A DNA stretch of 64,000 nt from Thiotrichales bacterium (GTDB lineage: Bacteria; Pseudomonadota; Gammaproteobacteria; HK1), in assembly GCA_026709935.1 (NCBI GenBank), contig JAPOSC010000051.1, positions 123,110-187,109 on the forward strand. The letters run 5' to 3'. The notes beneath the pieces are model-generated. The model ran no database searches, had not been told where the DNA came from, and saw nothing but the letters and a program-made list of their open reading frames with translations. The position numbers and the translations under genes are program-made. Shown in pieces: positions 1 through 10,081 of this stretch (positions are counted from its first letter, which is position 1; each line of letters begins with the position of its first letter).

Positions 1-192
1 GGGCAGTGGCTTCGGCGCCCGCTCGACCTCGACCAGACACATGCGGCAGTTGGCGGCCACCGAGAGCTTCTCGTGGTAGCAGAAGCGCGGGATCGGGATG
101 GCGTTGGCATCCGCCACCTCGATGAGCATCTGCCCCTTGCGCGCCGGCAAGGTGCGACCGTCGATCTCGATAGTGAGGGTGTCGTCGGACAT
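1..192 (-). CDS. nuoG: NADH-quinone oxidoreductase subunit G, N-terminal part (cut by window edge)
   Basis: Only the first 64 codons are present; the gene runs off the left edge. NuoG is the large iron-sulfur subunit of the peripheral arm of complex I and carries electrons from the NuoF FMN toward NuoB. The visible part begins MSDDTLTIEIDGR and holds the start of the ferredoxin-like [2Fe-2S] domain: IPRFCYHE, then CRMCLVEVE, giving three of the expected cysteines (residues 38, 49 and 52). The start is the ATG at 190-192, 8 bases after the nuoF stop, so it is the next gene of the nuo operon. The rest of the protein cannot be judged. Confidence 0.93.
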   Translation of the reverse strand, partial: MSDDTLTIEIDGRTLPARKGQMLIEVADANAIPIPRFCYHEKLSVAANCRMCLVEVERAPKPLP

Positions 193-200
193 CTTCGGTC

Positions 201-1505
201 TCACGCCGCCGCCTTCAACGCCGGCTCGACGCCGGGCGGGAATGCACCGTGGTCGATGTGGTACTGGAACTCGTCGCGGAAGTGGCGGAGGAAACCCTGC
301 ACCGGCCAGGCCGCGGCGTCGCCCAGCGCGCAGATGGTGCGACCCTCGATGTTGTTCGCGACGTCGACGAGCATGTCCAGTTCCTCCTGCCGCGCCTCAC
401 CGCGCTCGATGCGGCACAACACGCGGTAGAGCCAGCCCGTACCCTCCCGGCACGGGGTGCACTGGCCACAGGACTCCGCGTAGTAGAACCGCGAGATGCG
501 ACGCAGCATGCTCACCATGGAGGTGGTCTCGTCCATCACCACCACCGCGCCCGAGCCGAGCAACGAGCCCGCCTTCTGGATGGAGTCGTAGTCCATGTCG
601 ACCTCCATCATGACATCACCCGGAAGCGGCGGCACCGACGAACCGCCGGGAATGACCGCCTTGAGCTTCCGCCCATCGCGCATGCCCCCGGCAAGCTCCA
701 GCAAGTCCCGGAACGGAGTGCCGAGCGGCACCTCGAAATTGCCGGGCCGGGCGACGTGTCCGGACACCGAGAAGCACTTCACGCCGCCGTTGTTCGGCCG
801 GCCGAGCGCCATGAACCAGTCGCCACCGTTGCGGATGATGGATGGCACCGAGGCGAACGTCTCGGTGTTGTTGATGGTGGTCGGCCGGCCGTAGACCCCA
901 TACTGGGCGGGGAACGGCGGCTTGAACCGCGGCAGGCCCTTCTTGCCCTCCAGCGACTCGATGAGCGCGGTCTCCTCCCCACAGATGTAGGCACCCGCGC
1001 CGAGAGTCCCGTGGAGATCGAAGTCGACGCCGGAATCGAGGATGTTCCGCCCCAGCAGCCCCTTCTCGTACGCGGCCGCCACTGCTGCCTCGAAGCGCCT
1101 GAACGGTTCGTCCATGAACTCGCCACGGATGTAGTTGTAACCGACGGCGGCTCCCATCGCGTACCCGCCGATAGCCATGCCCTCCACCAGCGCGTGGGGG
1201 TTGAACCGCAGGATGTCGCGATCCTTGCAGGTGCCGGGTTCGCTCTCGTCGGAGTTGCACACCGCGTACATCGGGCCGTCGTATCCCTTCGGCATGAAGC
1301 TCCACTTCAGCCCCGCGGGGAACCCCGCCCCGCCGCGGCCGCGGAGCCCTGACTTCTTCACCTCCTCGATCACCGCTGCGGGTGGAATCTTTTCGGTGAG
1401 GATCTTCCGCCACGCCTCGTAGCCGCCCACCCGCTCGTAGCTCTCGATGCTCCACGGCCGGTCGAGCCCGAGGGTGGCGTAGCAGACGGAGTTGAGGGCG
1501 TCCAT
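201..1505 (-). CDS. nuoF: NADH-quinone oxidoreductase subunit F (NADH/FMN-binding)
   Basis: NuoF oxidises NADH and passes electrons through FMN and the N3 [4Fe-4S] cluster of complex I on the cytoplasmic side. The 434-residue product has the glycine-rich FMN/NADH site [13 protein letters not shown] (residues 56-68), the second nucleotide-site motif [14 protein letters not shown] (174-187), and the cluster cysteines ESCGQCTPC (346, 349, 352) plus Cys392. Length is normal for the family. I chose the ATG at 1503-1505; a longer frame begins with TTG at 1526 and would overlap the upstream gene. Unusually, the upstream neighbour is not nuoE but a molybdenum-hydroxylase subunit gene ending 17 bases before this start, so nuoF is probably translated from a shared transcript with it. 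Confidence 0.96.
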   Translation of the reverse strand: MDALNSVCYATLGLDRPWSIESYERVGGYEAWRKILTEKIPPAAVIEEVKKSGLRGRGGAGFPAGLKWSFMPKGYDGPMYAVCNSDESEPGTCKDRDILRFNPHALVEGMAIGGYAMGAAVGYNYIRGEFMDEPFRRFEAAVAAAYEKGLLGRNILDSGVDFDLHGTLGAGAYICGEETALIESLEGKKGLPRFKPPFPAQYGVYGRPTTINNTETFASVPSIIRNGGDWFMALGRPNNGGVKCFSVSGHVARPGNFEVPLGTPFRDLLELAGGMRDGRKLKAVIPGGSSVPPLPGDVMMEVDMDYDSIQKAGSLLGSGAVVVMDETTSMVSMLRRISRFYYAESCGQCTPCREGTGWLYRVLCRIERGEARQEELDMLVDVANNIEGRTICALGDAAAWPVQGFLRHFRDEFQYHIDHGAFPPGVEPALKAAA

Positions 1506-1522
1506 GGTTCGCTCGACCGGGC

Positions 1523-3799
1523 TCAACCAAGCGGGATGGGGAGCGAGCGTACCGGCTCGCCGGTCAGCGCGTAGACCGCATTGGCAATCGCCGGTGCCAT
1601 GGGCGGCAGCCCCGGCTCGCCGACGCCGGTCGGTGGATCGTCCGACGGCACGATATGCACGTCGATCGGCGGCATGTCCGGCATCCTCGGCACCGTGTAG
1701 TCGTGAAAGTTGCTCTGCTCGACCCGCCCGTCGCGCAACGTGATCTCCGCTCCGGCGAGGGTCGTGCCGATCGCCATCAGCACCGCGCCCTGGACCTGGG
1801 CCTCGACCGAGCGCGGATTCACCGCGAGGTTGCAGTGGATCGCACTGGTCACGTGATGCAGCTTCGGCCGATCACCTTCGATGGAAAGCTCCACGACATG
1901 AGCGACCACCGAGCGGAACGACTCGTGGACCGCGACCCCCCACGCCCGCCCCGGCGGCAACGGCTTCTCACCGTAGCCGGACTTCGCCACCGCGAGATCC
2001 AGCGCGGCCAGGTGCCGGGGGTGCTTGCGAAGCAGCGCCCGGCGAAGTTCCACCGGGTCGCGCCCTCCCTCCCGCGCGATTTGGTCGATGAGAGTCTCCA
2101 TCACGAACGCCGAGTGGGTATGCCCGACCGAACGCCACCAGAGGGTCGGCACCGCGACTTCCGGGTGGTGGACGGAGACCGCGACCGGCAACTCGTACGC
2201 CGTGTCGGCGATGCCTTCCACCGCCGTGGCATCCACCCCGTCCTTGACCAGAAATGCTTCGAACGCGGTGCCCTTCAGGATCGACGGACTGACGATAGTG
2301 TGCTTCCAGGCCGCGATGCCGCCATCCTCCCCGAGGCCGATCTCGGCCCGATGCATGGTGAACGGGCGATAGTACCCGCCCCGCACGTCGTCTTCCCGGG
2401 TCCAGACCACCTTCAGCGGTTCGCTCCTGCCGGCGGCCAGCCATGCTTTCATGACCCGCGCGGTATCGGCCAGGTAATCGGCGGTGGGAGTGGCGCGGCG
2501 TCCGAATCCGCCACCCGCGAACTGAGTGTGGATGTGCACCTGCTGCGGCTCGAGCTCCAGGATAGCCGCCACCGTGCCCTGATCGATGGTCTGGAACTGG
2601 GTACCGGTCCAGATGTCACACCGCCGCTCGGCGCCCATTCCGCCGACCTCGATGAGCGCGTTCAGCGGCTCCATCGGCGAATGGGCGAGGAATGGGAATC
2701 TGAAGTCGGCCGTGATCGTCCTCGCCGCTCCGGCCAGGCCCGACGTGTCGCCGGCCCGGGCAGGCAGACCGTCCCGGACGAGAAGGGCCTCGAACTGCGC
2801 CGCGAGCCGGCCGGTGTCGGGAAGTTCGGAGGCAGGCGCCTCCCACCGGACCTCGAGGTGGTCCCGGCCCACCTTCGCGGGCCAGAAACCGTCGGCCACC
2901 ACCGCGACTCCCGTGGCGCCGCGGTCGAGTTCGACCCGCATCACCTGGTCCACCCCTTCGACGGCACGGGCGCGCGCATCGTCGAAACCGGCCACGGTGC
3001 CGCCGAAATACGGCGGGCGGGCAATCAGCACCGTCTTCATTCCCGCCCGGCGCATATCCATGCCGAAGAACTGCCGGCCGGTGGACTTGGCCGGAGTGTC
3101 GAGCCGCTTCACCGGCTTGCCGATCAGGCGGAACTGATCCGGAGTCTTGAGAGTGACCGATGCGGGGACCGGCAGGGCCATTGCCGCCTCGCTCATCTCG
3201 CCGTAGTCCGCGCTCCTCCCGTCGGTGGAGATCAGTCGGCCCTCCCGGGTCCGGATGGTCGAGACATCGACCTCCCACGTACGGGCGGCGGCCTCCACCA
3301 GCATGGCCCGCGCCCGTGCCCCCAGCTCGCGGTACTGGGTAAAGCTGTTCTGTATGGAATTGGAGCCGCCGGTCATCTGGATGCCGAAGACCGGATCCTT
3401 GTAGGCATCGCCCGCCGGCGCGAGCTCCGCCCGCACCCTGCTCCAGTCCGCGTCCAGCTCGTCGGCGAGCACCTGAGCAAGCCCGGTATGGGATCCTTGC
3501 CCGAACTCGAGGCGGTTGACCTGAATCGTCACCTCGCCGTTCTTGCCGATGTGCAGGAACGCATTCGGCTGCTGGTCCGGCTTCAGCTCGGCCGCGTCGC
3601 TTCCGCTCGACGCCGCGGCCCGCACACCGCCGGTGGACACCAGCCCGATGGCGAGGCCGGATGCGCCGGCCAGCTTGATGAACCGGCGGCGGCTCATGGA
3701 AACCGCGGCGCCGGCCTCCGCAATGGCTTCAGCTCCGTCTCCAGCAAAGGCCTGATGTGCGAGCCCGATACGGTGATGCATGGGGTGGGGATGGATCAT
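1523..3799 (-). CDS. Molybdopterin-binding subunit of a xanthine-oxidase-family dehydrogenase (isoquinoline 1-oxidoreductase beta-like), Tat-exported
   Basis: A 758-residue large subunit of the molybdenum hydroxylase family, closest by eye to the IorB type (isoquinoline 1-oxidoreductase or aldehyde dehydrogenase, single large subunit). Seen: a twin-arginine motif [11 protein letters not shown] at residues 35-45 followed by a hydrophobic stretch, indicating export; the molybdopterin-loop motif GGGFGRR near residue 435; and a C-terminal GVGEPGLPP near residue 725 that supplies the Glu expected at the active site. The ATG at 3797-3799 is preceded by AGGGAGG. The small [2Fe-2S] subunit lies 13 bases upstream and nuoF 17 bases downstream. 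No FAD subunit or XdhC-type maturation gene is nearby. Substrate and electron acceptor are unknown; a periplasmic enzyme would more likely feed a cytochrome c than complex I. Confidence 0.85.
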   Translation of the reverse strand: MIHPHPMHHRIGLAHQAFAGDGAEAIAEAGAAVSMSRRRFIKLAGASGLAIGLVSTGGVRAAASSGSDAAELKPDQQPNAFLHIGKNGEVTIQVNRLEFGQGSHTGLAQVLADELDADWSRVRAELAPAGDAYKDPVFGIQMTGGSNSIQNSFTQYRELGARARAMLVEAAARTWEVDVSTIRTREGRLISTDGRSADYGEMSEAAMALPVPASVTLKTPDQFRLIGKPVKRLDTPAKSTGRQFFGMDMRRAGMKTVLIARPPYFGGTVAGFDDARARAVEGVDQVMRVELDRGATGVAVVADGFWPAKVGRDHLEVRWEAPASELPDTGRLAAQFEALLVRDGLPARAGDTSGLAGAARTITADFRFPFLAHSPMEPLNALIEVGGMGAERRCDIWTGTQFQTIDQGTVAAILELEPQQVHIHTQFAGGGFGRRATPTADYLADTARVMKAWLAAGRSEPLKVVWTREDDVRGGYYRPFTMHRAEIGLGEDGGIAAWKHTIVSPSILKGTAFEAFLVKDGVDATAVEGIADTAYELPVAVSVHHPEVAVPTLWWRSVGHTHSAFVMETLIDQIAREGGRDPVELRRALLRKHPRHLAALDLAVAKSGYGEKPLPPGRAWGVAVHESFRSVVAHVVELSIEGDRPKLHHVTSAIHCNLAVNPRSVEAQVQGAVLMAIGTTLAGAEITLRDGRVEQSNFHDYTVPRMPDMPPIDVHIVPSDDPPTGVGEPGLPPMAPAIANAVYALTGEPVRSLPIPLG

Positions 3800-3812
3800 G
3801 ACGTGCCTCCCT

Positions 3813-4271
3813 TCAGGCCAGGCGAGCCGCAGCCGCCTTGATGGCAGCGCGGATCCGCGCGTAGGTGCCGCAACGACAGACGTTGCCCACCATGGCGGCG
3901 TCGATGTCGGCATCAGTAGGCGCCGCGTTGTCCGCGAGCAGGGCCACCGCGCTCATCACCTGCCCGCTCTGACAGTAGCCGCACTGCGGCACGTCGTGCT
4001 GCATCCACGCCTCCTGCACGGCAGCACCGATTCGGCCGTCCCCGACCTGTTCGATGGTGACCACGGCGGCGCCTTCCACCGCGGAGACCGGGGTCACACA
4101 GCTCCGCACCGGCCGTCCGTTCAGATGGACGGTGCATGCACCGCACTGGGCCATGCCGCAACCGTACTTGGTGCCGGTCAGCTCCAGCGAGTCGCGCAGC
4201 ACCCACAGCAATGGGGTGGAATCGCCGACATCGACGGACACATCGTTGCCGTTGACGTTGAATCTGGTCAT
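3813..4271 (-). CDS. [2Fe-2S] subunit of a molybdenum hydroxylase (isoquinoline 1-oxidoreductase alpha-like)
   Basis: A 152-residue small subunit with two [2Fe-2S] clusters that relays electrons from the molybdenum centre. Plant-ferredoxin-type cysteines: CGMAQCGAC (38, 43, 46) and Cys58. Second cluster: QCGYCQSG (97, 100) and CRCG (132, 134). Length and spacing are normal for IorA/CoxS-type subunits. It has no signal peptide, as expected if it is co-exported with the Tat-bearing large subunit. It follows nuoE after 46 bases and precedes the large subunit by 13, all on one strand, so the pair is embedded in the nuo operon between nuoE and nuoF. Family is certain; substrate is not. Confidence 0.9.
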   Translation of the reverse strand: MTRFNVNGNDVSVDVGDSTPLLWVLRDSLELTGTKYGCGMAQCGACTVHLNGRPVRSCVTPVSAVEGAAVVTIEQVGDGRIGAAVQEAWMQHDVPQCGYCQSGQVMSAVALLADNAAPTDADIDAAMVGNVCRCGTYARIRAAIKAAAARLA

Positions 4272-4317
4272 GGAATGTTCTCCTGATAACCCTCTGAATG
4301 TGCCTCTGACGAGTCTC

Positions 4318-4863
4318 TCAATCCAGCGCGGAGAGGATCGCGTCGACCTTCTCCGGGGTCAGGTGCTCGTGGTAGACGTGATCGACCATCATCATCGGCG
4401 CTCCGCAGCAGGCCGCCAGACATTCCTCCTCCGGCTTGAGAAAAATCCGCCCGTCCCCGGTGCTTTCGCCCACCTTGATGCCAAGCCTGCGCTCGATGTG
4501 GGCGAGGATCTCCTCGCCCCCGCACAGCATGCAGGAGATATTGGTGCACACCGAGATGCTGTGCCGCCCCACCGGACGGGTTTCGAACATGGAGTAGAAG
4601 CTCGCGGCCTCGTAGATCCAGATCGGAGGCAAATCGAGATAGGCGGCGACCGCATTCATCAGTTCGTCCGTGAGGTGGCCTTGATTTTGATGTTGAGCCT
4701 CGCGCAGCGCGGCCAGCACGGCCGAGCGACGCTGTTCTCGCGGATACCGAGTCAACCAAGCGTCGATCTCGCACCGGGTATGCTCGCTCAGCACGTCGCG
4801 CGCTTCTTCCAGCGTCATCGGCTGCGCGACGGACAGGGTGGCGGTATCGGGCGACTGGGGCAT
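4318..4863 (-). CDS. nuoE: NADH-quinone oxidoreductase subunit E
   Basis: NuoE (24 kDa subunit) carries the N1a [2Fe-2S] cluster beside the NuoF flavin. The 181-residue protein has a helical N-terminal part and a thioredoxin-like C-terminal domain with the cluster ligands CTNISC (Cys106, Cys111) and ECLAAC (Cys148, Cys152). The ATG at 4861-4863 overlaps the nuoD stop as ATGA, which fixes the start and suggests translational coupling. In the usual operon nuoF follows directly; here an iorA-like gene comes next. Confidence 0.96.
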   Translation of the reverse strand: MPQSPDTATLSVAQPMTLEEARDVLSEHTRCEIDAWLTRYPREQRRSAVLAALREAQHQNQGHLTDELMNAVAAYLDLPPIWIYEAASFYSMFETRPVGRHSISVCTNISCMLCGGEEILAHIERRLGIKVGESTGDGRIFLKPEEECLAACCGAPMMMVDHVYHEHLTPEKVDAILSALD

Positions 4864-6116
4864 CAGCGGTCGATCTCGCCGAACACGACGTCCATGGTCC
4901 CAATGATCGCGACCACGTCGGCAAGCATATGTCCCCGGATCAGCTCGTTCATGGCCGCGAGGTGAACGAATCCGGGCGCCCGCACCTTCAGCCGGTACGG
5001 CTTGTTCGCGCCGTCCGACACCAGGTACACCCCGAATTCGCCCTTGGGATGCTCCACCGCGGCGTACGCCTCTCCCGGCGGCACACAATATCCCTCGGTG
5101 AACAGCTTGAAGTGGTGGATGAGGGCTTCCATGTCCTCCTTCATCGCCTCGCGGGCAGGCGCGGTGAGCTTGTGGTCCTCCAGCATCACCGGGCCGGGGT
5201 TCTCGCGGAGCCACTGCACGCACTGACGGATGATGCGGTTCGATTGGCGCATCTCCTCGACCCGCACGAGGTACCGGTCGTAGCAGTCGCCGTTCACCCC
5301 CACGGGAATGTCGAATTCGAGCTGGTCATACACCTCGTAGGGTTGCTTCTTGCGCAGATCCCACTCGACGCCGGAACCACGCAGCATCGGGCCCGAGAAC
5401 CCGAGTTCGATCGCACGCTCGGGGGCGACCACCCCGATCCCGACCGTACGCTGCTTCCAGATGCGGTTCTCGGTGAGCAGCGTCTCGTACTCGTCGATGC
5501 GATCGGGGAAGCGCTCGGTGAACGCTTCCAGGAAGTCGAGCAGTGATCCCTGCCGATTCGCATTCAGGCGGTCGAGACGCCTGGGGCTGCGGCCTTGGGC
5601 GGGGAGGTGTTGCGGCATCCGCTCGGGCAGATCCCGATAGACGCCGCCGGGTCGGTAGTAGGTGGCGTGCATCCGGGTTCCCGACACCGCCTCGTAGCAG
5701 TCCATCAGGTCCTCGCGCTCGCGGAAGCAGTACAGGAACACGGTCATCGCGCCGATGTCGAGTCCGTGTGCGCCGAGCCACATCAGATGGTTGAGGATGC
5801 GGGTGACCTCGTCGAACAGCACCCGGATGTACTGCGCCCGTACCGGGGGCTCGACCCCGAGGAGCTTCTCGATGGCGAGCACGTACCCGTGCTCGTTGCA
5901 CATCATGGACACGTAGTCGAGACGGTCCATGTAGCCGATGCTCTGGTTGTACGGCTTGCTCTCGGCGAGCTTCTCCGTTGCCCGGTGCAGCAGACCGATA
6001 TGGGGGTCGGCGCGCTCGATGATCTCGCCGTCCATCTCCAGCACGAGACGCAGCACCCCGTGCGCGGCCGGATGCTGGGGGCCGAAATTCAGGGTGAAGT
6101 TCTGGATCTCAGGCAT
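4863..6116 (-). CDS. nuoD: NADH-quinone oxidoreductase subunit D
   Basis: NuoD (49 kDa subunit) forms the quinone-binding pocket of complex I with NuoB, at the junction of peripheral and membrane arms. The 417 residues run from the typical N-terminus ([14 protein letters not shown], residues 10-23) to a C-terminal [12 protein letters not shown], the full family length. The 5' end overlaps nuoC by 8 bases and the 3' end overlaps nuoE as ATGA. No fusion to NuoC is seen; C and D are separate genes, as in many non-enteric Gammaproteobacteria. Confidence 0.97.
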   Translation of the reverse strand: MPEIQNFTLNFGPQHPAAHGVLRLVLEMDGEIIERADPHIGLLHRATEKLAESKPYNQSIGYMDRLDYVSMMCNEHGYVLAIEKLLGVEPPVRAQYIRVLFDEVTRILNHLMWLGAHGLDIGAMTVFLYCFREREDLMDCYEAVSGTRMHATYYRPGGVYRDLPERMPQHLPAQGRSPRRLDRLNANRQGSLLDFLEAFTERFPDRIDEYETLLTENRIWKQRTVGIGVVAPERAIELGFSGPMLRGSGVEWDLRKKQPYEVYDQLEFDIPVGVNGDCYDRYLVRVEEMRQSNRIIRQCVQWLRENPGPVMLEDHKLTAPAREAMKEDMEALIHHFKLFTEGYCVPPGEAYAAVEHPKGEFGVYLVSDGANKPYRLKVRAPGFVHLAAMNELIRGHMLADVVAIIGTMDVVFGEIDR

Positions 6117-6807
6117 CGGCCGTTGCCGCCGCGCCGGGCTCTTCGCCGTGGTGCTCGTCGGGCCGGATCACCTTGGGGACCAGGGTTCTCGGCTCGATCG
6201 ACACGGGCTCGTACACCACACGCCGTCGCGCCGGGTCGTAGCGCATCTCGACCTCCCCGATGAGCGGGAAGTCCTTGCGAAAGGGGTGCCCGACAAAGCC
6301 GTAGTCGGTGAGGATCCGGCGCAGATCGGGGTGTCCGTCGAACAGGATCCCGAAGAGATCGAACGCTTCGCGCTCGTACCAGTCGGCGGAATTCCAGATG
6401 TCGTGCACCGACTCCACTACCGGGGGATCACCTAGCGCCGGACATCGGACCCGAATCCGCTGGTTGAGTTCATGCGAAAGCAGGTGGTAGACGACGGCGT
6501 AGCGCGCACCCTCGTGCCTCACCTCCGCGTGATCGCGGCTCCGAACCCCGCGGGAGAATCCCTGCGCAGTCGCGGAATCGCTCGTCTCCCAGTCCGCGCG
6601 TCCGTAGTCGAGCCAGTCCACTCCACAGAGATCCACAAGCTGCCCGAACCGCAGTCCGTCGCCGTCGCGCAACTCGACGCACACCGCACGCAACGCCGCC
6701 GGCGCGACCTCCACCGCAACCTCCCCGAGCCGCGACGCCGCTACTCCGACATCGCTTCCCAGGCAATCCTGAACGAGCGTCGCAAGGCGCTCGGCCGCGT
6801 GAGACAT
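6109..6807 (-). CDS. nuoC: NADH-quinone oxidoreductase subunit C
   Basis: NuoC (30 kDa subunit) is a cofactor-free structural subunit of the complex I peripheral arm. The 232-residue product carries the family signature around residues 135-175 ([10 protein letters not shown], then [13 protein letters not shown] and [10 protein letters not shown]). The ATG at 6805-6807 is chosen; a TTG at 6816 gives three more residues and is less likely. It begins 12 bases after the nuoB stop and overlaps nuoD by 8 bases. Confidence 0.95.
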   Translation of the reverse strand: MSHAAERLATLVQDCLGSDVGVAASRLGEVAVEVAPAALRAVCVELRDGDGLRFGQLVDLCGVDWLDYGRADWETSDSATAQGFSRGVRSRDHAEVRHEGARYAVVYHLLSHELNQRIRVRCPALGDPPVVESVHDIWNSADWYEREAFDLFGILFDGHPDLRRILTDYGFVGHPFRKDFPLIGEVEMRYDPARRRVVYEPVSIEPRTLVPKVIRPDEHHGEEPGAAATADA

Positions 6808-6819
6808 GCTTGCCAATTC

Positions 6820-7296
6820 CTAACGTGCGATGGTGTGCTCTCGACGGATCTTGTCGTGCAGTCGGATGATCCCGTAGAGCAGTGCCTCCGCCGTCGGAGG
6901 ACAGCCGGGAACGTAGATATCGACCGGTACGATCCGATCACAGCCCCGGACCACCGCGTAGGAGTAGTGGTAGTAGCCGCCGCCGTTGGCGCACGAGCCC
7001 ATCGAGATGACCCAGCGCGGCTCGGGCATCTGGTCGTAGACCTTCCTGAGCGCCGGCGCCATCTTGTTCACCAGCGTCCCGGCAACGATCATCACGTCCG
7101 ACTGGCGCGGACTCGGGCGAAAGAGGATGCCGAAACGGTCCAGGTCGTAGCGCGCCGCCCCCGCGTGCATCATCTCCACCGCGCAGCACGCGAGCCCGAA
7201 CGTCATCGGCCACAGAGAACCGGTGCGGGCCCAATTGATCAGCTTGTCCGCGGTGGTGGTGACAAACCCTTCCTCAAGCCGTCCTTCTATTCCCAT
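6820..7296 (-). CDS. nuoB: NADH-quinone oxidoreductase subunit B
   Basis: NuoB binds the terminal N2 [4Fe-4S] cluster that reduces quinone. All four ligands are visible in the 158-residue protein: the adjacent pair Cys37-Cys38 (GLACCAVE), Cys102 (MGSCANGG) and Cys132 (VPGCPP). The start is the ATG at 7294-7296, which overlaps the nuoA stop by 10 bases; the open frame continues far upstream inside nuoA but nothing there resembles NuoB. Confidence 0.97.
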   Translation of the reverse strand: MGIEGRLEEGFVTTTADKLINWARTGSLWPMTFGLACCAVEMMHAGAARYDLDRFGILFRPSPRQSDVMIVAGTLVNKMAPALRKVYDQMPEPRWVISMGSCANGGGYYHYSYAVVRGCDRIVPVDIYVPGCPPTAEALLYGIIRLHDKIRREHTIAR

Positions 7297-7643
7297 TCGA
7301 GCGCCCCCTTCCTCCACTCGTAGACGAAGCCGACCACGAGCACCGCGAGGAACACCATCATCGCGCCGAAGCCGAACACGCCGATCTCGTCGAGCACGAT
7401 TGCCCACGGGAACAGAAACGCGATCTCCAGATCGAAGATGATGAACAGGATGGCGACGAGGTAGTAGCGGACATCGAACTTCATCCGGGAATCTTCGAAC
7501 GCCTCGAACCCGCACTCGTAGGGAGACAGCTTGTCGCCGTCCGGGCGATGAGGGCCGAGCACCGCACCGACCGCAAGCATCGCCGCGCCGAGCCCCAGGC
7601 CGACGACGAGGAATACGAGGATCGGGAGATAGCTCTCTAGCAT
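7287..7643 (-). CDS. nuoA: NADH-quinone oxidoreductase subunit A
   Basis: NuoA is a small membrane subunit of complex I near the quinone channel. The 118 residues show three membrane helices (about 7-29, 60-80 and 88-110) and the conserved loop [12 protein letters not shown] with its cysteine, followed by [13 protein letters not shown]. It is the first protein gene of the nuo operon, 14 bases after the 3' end of a same-strand tRNA-Leu, so the tRNA and complex I may share a transcript. Confidence 0.97.
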   Translation of the reverse strand: MLESYLPILVFLVVGLGLGAAMLAVGAVLGPHRPDGDKLSPYECGFEAFEDSRMKFDVRYYLVAILFIIFDLEIAFLFPWAIVLDEIGVFGFGAMMVFLAVLVVGFVYEWRKGALEWE

Positions 7644-7657
7644 CTGTCAGGATCAGT

Positions 7658-7743
7658 TGGTGCCGAAGGCCGGACTCGAACCGGCACGCCCAAAGGGCAC
7701 TACCCCCTCAAGATAGCGTGTCTACCAATTCCACCACTTCGGC
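7658..7743 (-). tRNA. tRNA-Leu (anticodon GAG)
   Basis: An 86-base tRNA with encoded CCA. Acceptor strands GCCGAAG and CTTCGGC pair fully. The D-arm reads GGTGGAATTGGTAGACAC, typical of leucine tRNAs; the anticodon loop is CTTGAGG (anticodon GAG), and a long variable arm is followed by the T-loop GGTTCGAGTCC. It lies between secG and nuoA on the same strand, a placement known in other Gammaproteobacteria. Confidence 0.96.
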
Positions 7744-7750
7744 AACGACA

Positions 7751-8134
7751 TCACTGGGACGTCGGGGCTTGCGGCACTTCCAGCGCGCCCGTACCCCCAC
7801 CGTCGACCGGAAGGACCGGCACGTCGCCGTCCTCCCCGGGCATCTGCGAAGTTTCGGATACCGACTGCGACTGCACGCGATCCACCACGCTGCGGCGTTC
7901 GATCGACTGGCTGGAAATATACGCCAATCCAAGGCTGTTCGCGAAGAACAGCACCGCCAGTCCCGCGGTCACCTTCGACAGGAACGAAGCGGGTCCGCGC
8001 GACCCGAACAGCGAGCCCGACGAGCCACCGCCGAATGACGCCCCCGCGTCCGCGCCACGCCCCTGCTGCAGCAGCACCAGCACCACCAGCGCAGCGCAGA
8101 TCAGGATCTGAACAACAAGGAGAATCTGTGCCAT
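7751..8134 (-). CDS. secG: Protein-export membrane protein SecG
   Basis: SecG is the small auxiliary subunit of the SecYEG translocon in the inner membrane. The 127-residue product has two membrane segments (about 2-20 and 52-72) joined by a glycine-rich loop containing LLQQGRGADAGASFGGG, the hallmark of the family. The C-terminus has a hydrophilic tail of about 45 residues, a little longer than usual. The ATG at 8132-8134 begins one base after the tpiA stop, so the two are co-transcribed, the common tpiA-secG arrangement. Confidence 0.94.
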   Translation of the reverse strand: MAQILLVVQILICAALVVLVLLQQGRGADAGASFGGGSSGSLFGSRGPASFLSKVTAGLAVLFFANSLGLAYISSQSIERRSVVDRVQSQSVSETSQMPGEDGDVPVLPVDGGGTGALEVPQAPTSQ

Positions 8135-8135
8135 C

Positions 8136-8888
8136 TCAGCCCGCCGCCCGACAGATGCCGACGAATTGTTCCGCGTCGAGTGACGCACCACCCACGAGCC
8201 CGCCGTCGACATCGGGCTCGGAGAACAGCAAGGCCGCGTTTTCCGCCTTCACGCTCCCGCCGTAGAGTATCCGAAGTCCGGCCGCTACGTTCGGCTGCCG
8301 GGCTGCCACCCGCTCCCTGAGAAAGGCGTGGACCGCGTTGGCCTGCGCCTGGGTGGCGGTCCGGCCGGTACCGATCGCCCACACCGGCTCGTACGCGACG
8401 ACGATGCGCGCGAGACCGTCATCGTCCAGGCGGGCCATCACCGCGTCGATCTGTCGTCCCACCACGGCCTCGGTCTGCTCCGCCTCGCGTTCGACCAGGG
8501 TCTCGCCGACGCAGACCACCGGCACAAGTCCGGCCGCGAGCGCGAGCTCCGTCTTCCGGGCCACTTCGTCATCACTCTCTCCGTACAGGGTGCGCCGTTC
8601 GGAGTGACCGACCAGCACGAAGGCGCAGCCGACGTCGGCCAGCATGTCCGCCGATACCTCGCCGGTGAATGCGCCCCGCTCGACCCCGGCGCAATTCTGA
8701 CCGCCGAGCAGAACCGACGCATCCCCGATCGCCGCGCGTGCATCGCCCACGTAAACGAATGGCGGACACAAACCGATGTCTACCTCCGGCAACCCGAACG
8801 CGCCGGAGCACACCCCGACAACGAGCGCCTGCGCACGCTCCCGGGAACCGTTCATCTTCCAGTTGCCGACAACGAACGGACGACGCAT
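8136..8888 (-). CDS. tpiA: Triosephosphate isomerase
   Basis: TpiA interconverts dihydroxyacetone phosphate and glyceraldehyde 3-phosphate in glycolysis and gluconeogenesis. The 250-residue TIM barrel begins MRRPFVVGNWKMNG (substrate-binding Asn9 and catalytic Lys11), has the histidine motif VGHSERR near residue 94 and the catalytic glutamate motif YEPVWAIGTG near residue 165. The ATG at 8886-8888 matches the family N-terminus; a GTG four codons upstream is possible but unneeded. Confidence 0.97.
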   Translation of the reverse strand: MRRPFVVGNWKMNGSRERAQALVVGVCSGAFGLPEVDIGLCPPFVYVGDARAAIGDASVLLGGQNCAGVERGAFTGEVSADMLADVGCAFVLVGHSERRTLYGESDDEVARKTELALAAGLVPVVCVGETLVEREAEQTEAVVGRQIDAVMARLDDDGLARIVVAYEPVWAIGTGRTATQAQANAVHAFLRERVAARQPNVAAGLRILYGGSVKAENAALLFSEPDVDGGLVGGASLDAEQFVGICRAAG

Positions 8889-8974
8889 GCCTTCAGCCAC
8901 CGGGGGCAGCCGGCCTGCAAAACGGCCGGCTCACGAAAAAAGGTGCGGAAGCGTACCGGGGAGTGAAGGCCGGA

Positions 8975-9955
8975 TCAACGCGACCCGCCTCCCGATCCCT
9001 CCTCCCTGAAGCGACCGTAGCTCATGAGCCGCTCGTAGCGGCGACGCTTGAGAGCCTCGACATCCATCCCGACGAGCGCCTCCAGCTCCTCGACGAGCGC
9101 AGCCTGGAGCGATTCGGCCATCGTTTCGGGATCACGATGTGCACCACCGAGCGGCTCGTCCACGATCCGATCGATCAGTCCGAGCTCTTTGAGCCGACTG
9201 GAGGTAATGCCCATCGCCTTCGCGGCATCCGCGGCCCGATCCGCACTCTTCCACAGGATCGAGGCGCAACCCTCGGGCGAGATCACAGAGTAGGTGCTGT
9301 ACTGCAGCATCAGCACGCGATCGGCGACACCGATGGCCAACGCACCCCCCGATCCTCCTTCCCCAATGACCGTGCACAGAATGGGGACATCGAGGGTCGA
9401 CAGGACATGCAGGTTGCGCGCGATGGCCTCCGACTGCCCGCGTTCCTCGGCCCCCACTCCGGGATAGGCCCCGGGGGTATCGATGAAGGTGATGACCGGC
9501 AGGCGAAAACGCTCGGCCATCCGGAACAGCCGAAGCGCCTTGCGGTAGCCTTCGGGGCGAGGCATGCCGAAGCTGCGGTCGATGTTCTCCTTCGTCGTCC
9601 GGCCCTTCTGGTGCCCGACGACCACGACCGGATGCCCATCGAGCCGCGTCACCCCACCCACGATCGCGCCGTCGTCGGCAAAGTACCGGTCACCGTGCAG
9701 TTCGGTGAACTCCGTGAAGACCCGGCTCAGGTAGTCGAGGGCGTACGGGCGTCTGGGGTGCCGCGCGAGGCGTGCGACCTGCCAAGGTGTGAGCTTGCCG
9801 AAAATCGACCGTGTCAGCGCCTCGCTCTTCGAGCGAAGCCTGTCGATCTCTTCGCCAATGTTGACTCCCGGATCGCTGTCGACATGGCGAAGCTCTTCGA
9901 TCTTCTCCTCCAGATCGGCGATCGGTCGTTCGAAATCGAGAAAGTTCACCCCCAT
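8975..9955 (-). CDS. accA: Acetyl-CoA carboxylase carboxyltransferase subunit alpha
   Basis: AccA with AccD transfers the carboxyl group from biotin-BCCP to acetyl-CoA, the first step of fatty acid synthesis. The 326-residue product begins [19 protein letters not shown], matching the conserved N-terminus, and contains the crotonase-fold core with [12 protein letters not shown] and a [10 protein letters not shown] motif. The ATG at 9953-9955 is chosen by family alignment; a TTG 19 codons upstream is the only longer option. It follows dnaE after 126 bases, the classical dnaE-accA order. Confidence 0.95.
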   Translation of the reverse strand: MGVNFLDFERPIADLEEKIEELRHVDSDPGVNIGEEIDRLRSKSEALTRSIFGKLTPWQVARLARHPRRPYALDYLSRVFTEFTELHGDRYFADDGAIVGGVTRLDGHPVVVVGHQKGRTTKENIDRSFGMPRPEGYRKALRLFRMAERFRLPVITFIDTPGAYPGVGAEERGQSEAIARNLHVLSTLDVPILCTVIGEGGSGGALAIGVADRVLMLQYSTYSVISPEGCASILWKSADRAADAAKAMGITSSRLKELGLIDRIVDEPLGGAHRDPETMAESLQAALVEELEALVGMDVEALKRRRYERLMSYGRFREEGSGGGSR

Positions 9956-10081
9956 CTCCGGCGGCGCGGACCTCCCGGAACTTTCCGCAGGATTGCTCAC
10001 ACGCTTGGACAATACCCCGGCGGCCGGACGGTGACAACGAGCATCCGCTACGGACCTCCACTGCGCACTCGGCCTGACCCG

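Noticed and set aside
1524..1526. TTG start for nuoF giving an overlap with the molybdenum-hydroxylase stop codon.
   Set aside because: The family start and a normal length are given by the ATG at 1503-1505; the apparent 4-bp overlap would depend on a weak start codon.
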